Positions 5,789 through 6,072 of a DNA stretch of 6,072 bases are shown here, one piece after another. The notes beneath the pieces are model-generated. The model saw only the letters and a program-made list of their open reading frames with translations, was not told where the DNA came from and did not search any database. Numbering within the stretch: the first letter of the stretch is position 1; the number at the start of each line of letters is the position of its first letter. The position numbers and the translations under genes were made by a program. Source of the stretch: Cyanobacteriota bacterium (GTDB taxonomy: Bacteria > Cyanobacteriota > Cyanobacteriia > SKYG9). The DNA lies in NCBI GenBank assembly GCA_025054735.1, contig JANWZG010000243.1, positions 1-6,072 of the forward strand. The letters are read 5' to 3'.

Positions 5789-5802
5789 GCACCTGACGGT
5801 GC
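5789..5802. other. Small GC-rich hairpin GCACC-TGAC-GGTGC
   Basis: A 5-bp stem with a 4-nt loop. Just before it, ATCTAG at 5749-5754 is the reverse complement of CTAGAT at 5778-5783. Together they could fold in the leader RNA of the gene at 5966. There is no following T-run, so I do not call it a terminator. Confidence 0.3.
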
Positions 5803-5824
5803 GAACTGTTGAGATTAGGAATGA

Positions 5825-5841
5825 CAATTGATTGCCAATTG
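5825..5841. promoter_or_regulatory. Paired CAATTG palindromes 11 bp apart
   Basis: CAATTG at 5825-5830 and 5836-5841, separated by ATTGC, form a symmetric 17-bp site about one helical turn long. It lies 125 bp upstream of the proline-rich gene and is operator-like. I cannot assign a regulator. Confidence 0.35.
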
Positions 5842-5965
5842 CCTAGAATGGGGTGCATAACTAAGATTATGGTACCTGTCATATTCTGCCTATTAACTGT
5901 TTGATTTGATTAAGTTACAACCTGATTGCTGTTAGATTTATTGCTGTGCGAAGAGAGCTAGCCCT

Positions 5966-6072
5966 ATGTCGTCCAATCCTCAACGTCCATCTGTTCCACC
6001 TCCCCCGGCTCCTGGTATGCGGGTTCCGCCTCCACCCCCACCGCCACCTATGCATAGCGCTGCATCTCCAGC
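5966..6072 (+). CDS. N-terminus of an unidentified proline-rich protein (cut by window edge)
   Basis: The ATG at 5966 opens a frame that stays open to the window end (35 codons plus 2 bases). About half of the residues are proline: P11-P14 form one run, and P21-P28 are eight in a row, encoded by mixed proline codons, so this is not simple DNA slippage. A modest ribosome site, AAGAGAG at 5951-5957, lies 8 nt upstream. No signal peptide or membrane segment is visible. Such a segment is usually a flexible N-terminal tail. From memory, some cyanobacterial PilT-type pilus retraction ATPases begin with similar proline-rich tails, but no ATPase motif falls in the window, so the identity is open. The eight-proline run would be expected to need EF-P for translation. 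ATTGCTGT at 5925-5932 and 5940-5947 repeats just upstream. Confidence 0.7.
   Translation, partial: MSSNPQRPSVPPPPAPGMRVPPPPPPPPMHSAASP

Noticed and set aside
5745..5815. Possible tRNA or tRNA-like fold
   Set aside because: The bases near 5798-5807 only loosely resemble a T-loop, and no acceptor stem or anticodon arm can be drawn.
5901..5938. Sigma-70 promoter for the proline-rich gene (TTGATT with TTAGAT)
   Set aside because: The spacing is about 20 bp or more and both hexamers are weak.

Overview
The window looks like a cyanobacterial chromosome segment. It has five perfect copies of the HIP1 octamer GCGATCGC (starting at 239, 1109, 1718, 3097 and 5025), where about 0.1 would be expected by chance in 6 kb. 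Its proteins also read like cyanobacterial families. The species cannot be named from this sequence.

Layout, left to right. (1) 1-651, minus: the N-terminal 217 codons of a class-3-type aldehyde dehydrogenase, cut by the window edge just before the expected catalytic motifs. (2) 652-886: a divergent intergenic region with three CAACTGA repeats and a strong ribosome binding site. (3) 887-2050, plus: an aspartate/prephenate-type aminotransferase (aspC), best started at a GTG 24 codons inside the longest reading frame. (4) A 30-bp convergent gap, 20 bp of it pure pyrimidine. (5) 2081-2590, minus: moaC, molybdenum cofactor biosynthesis. (6) An 84-bp divergent promoter region with two overlapping opposed -10 hexamers. 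(7) 2675-4003, plus: a soluble protein with about six leucine-rich repeats fused to a protein-kinase domain. (8) 4000-5124, minus: wecB, UDP-GlcNAc 2-epimerase, whose stop codon overlaps the kinase stop codon. (9) 5125-5965: about 840 bp without a convincing gene but rich in repeats, dyads and a near-ideal NtcA-type promoter. (10) 5966-6072, plus: the first 35 codons of a very proline-rich protein cut by the edge.

The genes do not form an operon. Each main gene points the opposite way from its neighbour, so the window is a string of divergent and convergent pairs. Their jobs are separate: aldehyde oxidation, amino-acid transamination, cofactor synthesis, signalling and surface-polysaccharide precursor supply. 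The parts most worth a second look are the LRR-kinase, with its unusual catalytic loop and very short activation segment, and the long non-coding region. That region carries a GTAN8TAC-N22-TAN3T promoter-like array, a phased TTAA cluster, a perfect 12-bp tandem duplication and a foldback repeat resembling dispersed cyanobacterial repeats.
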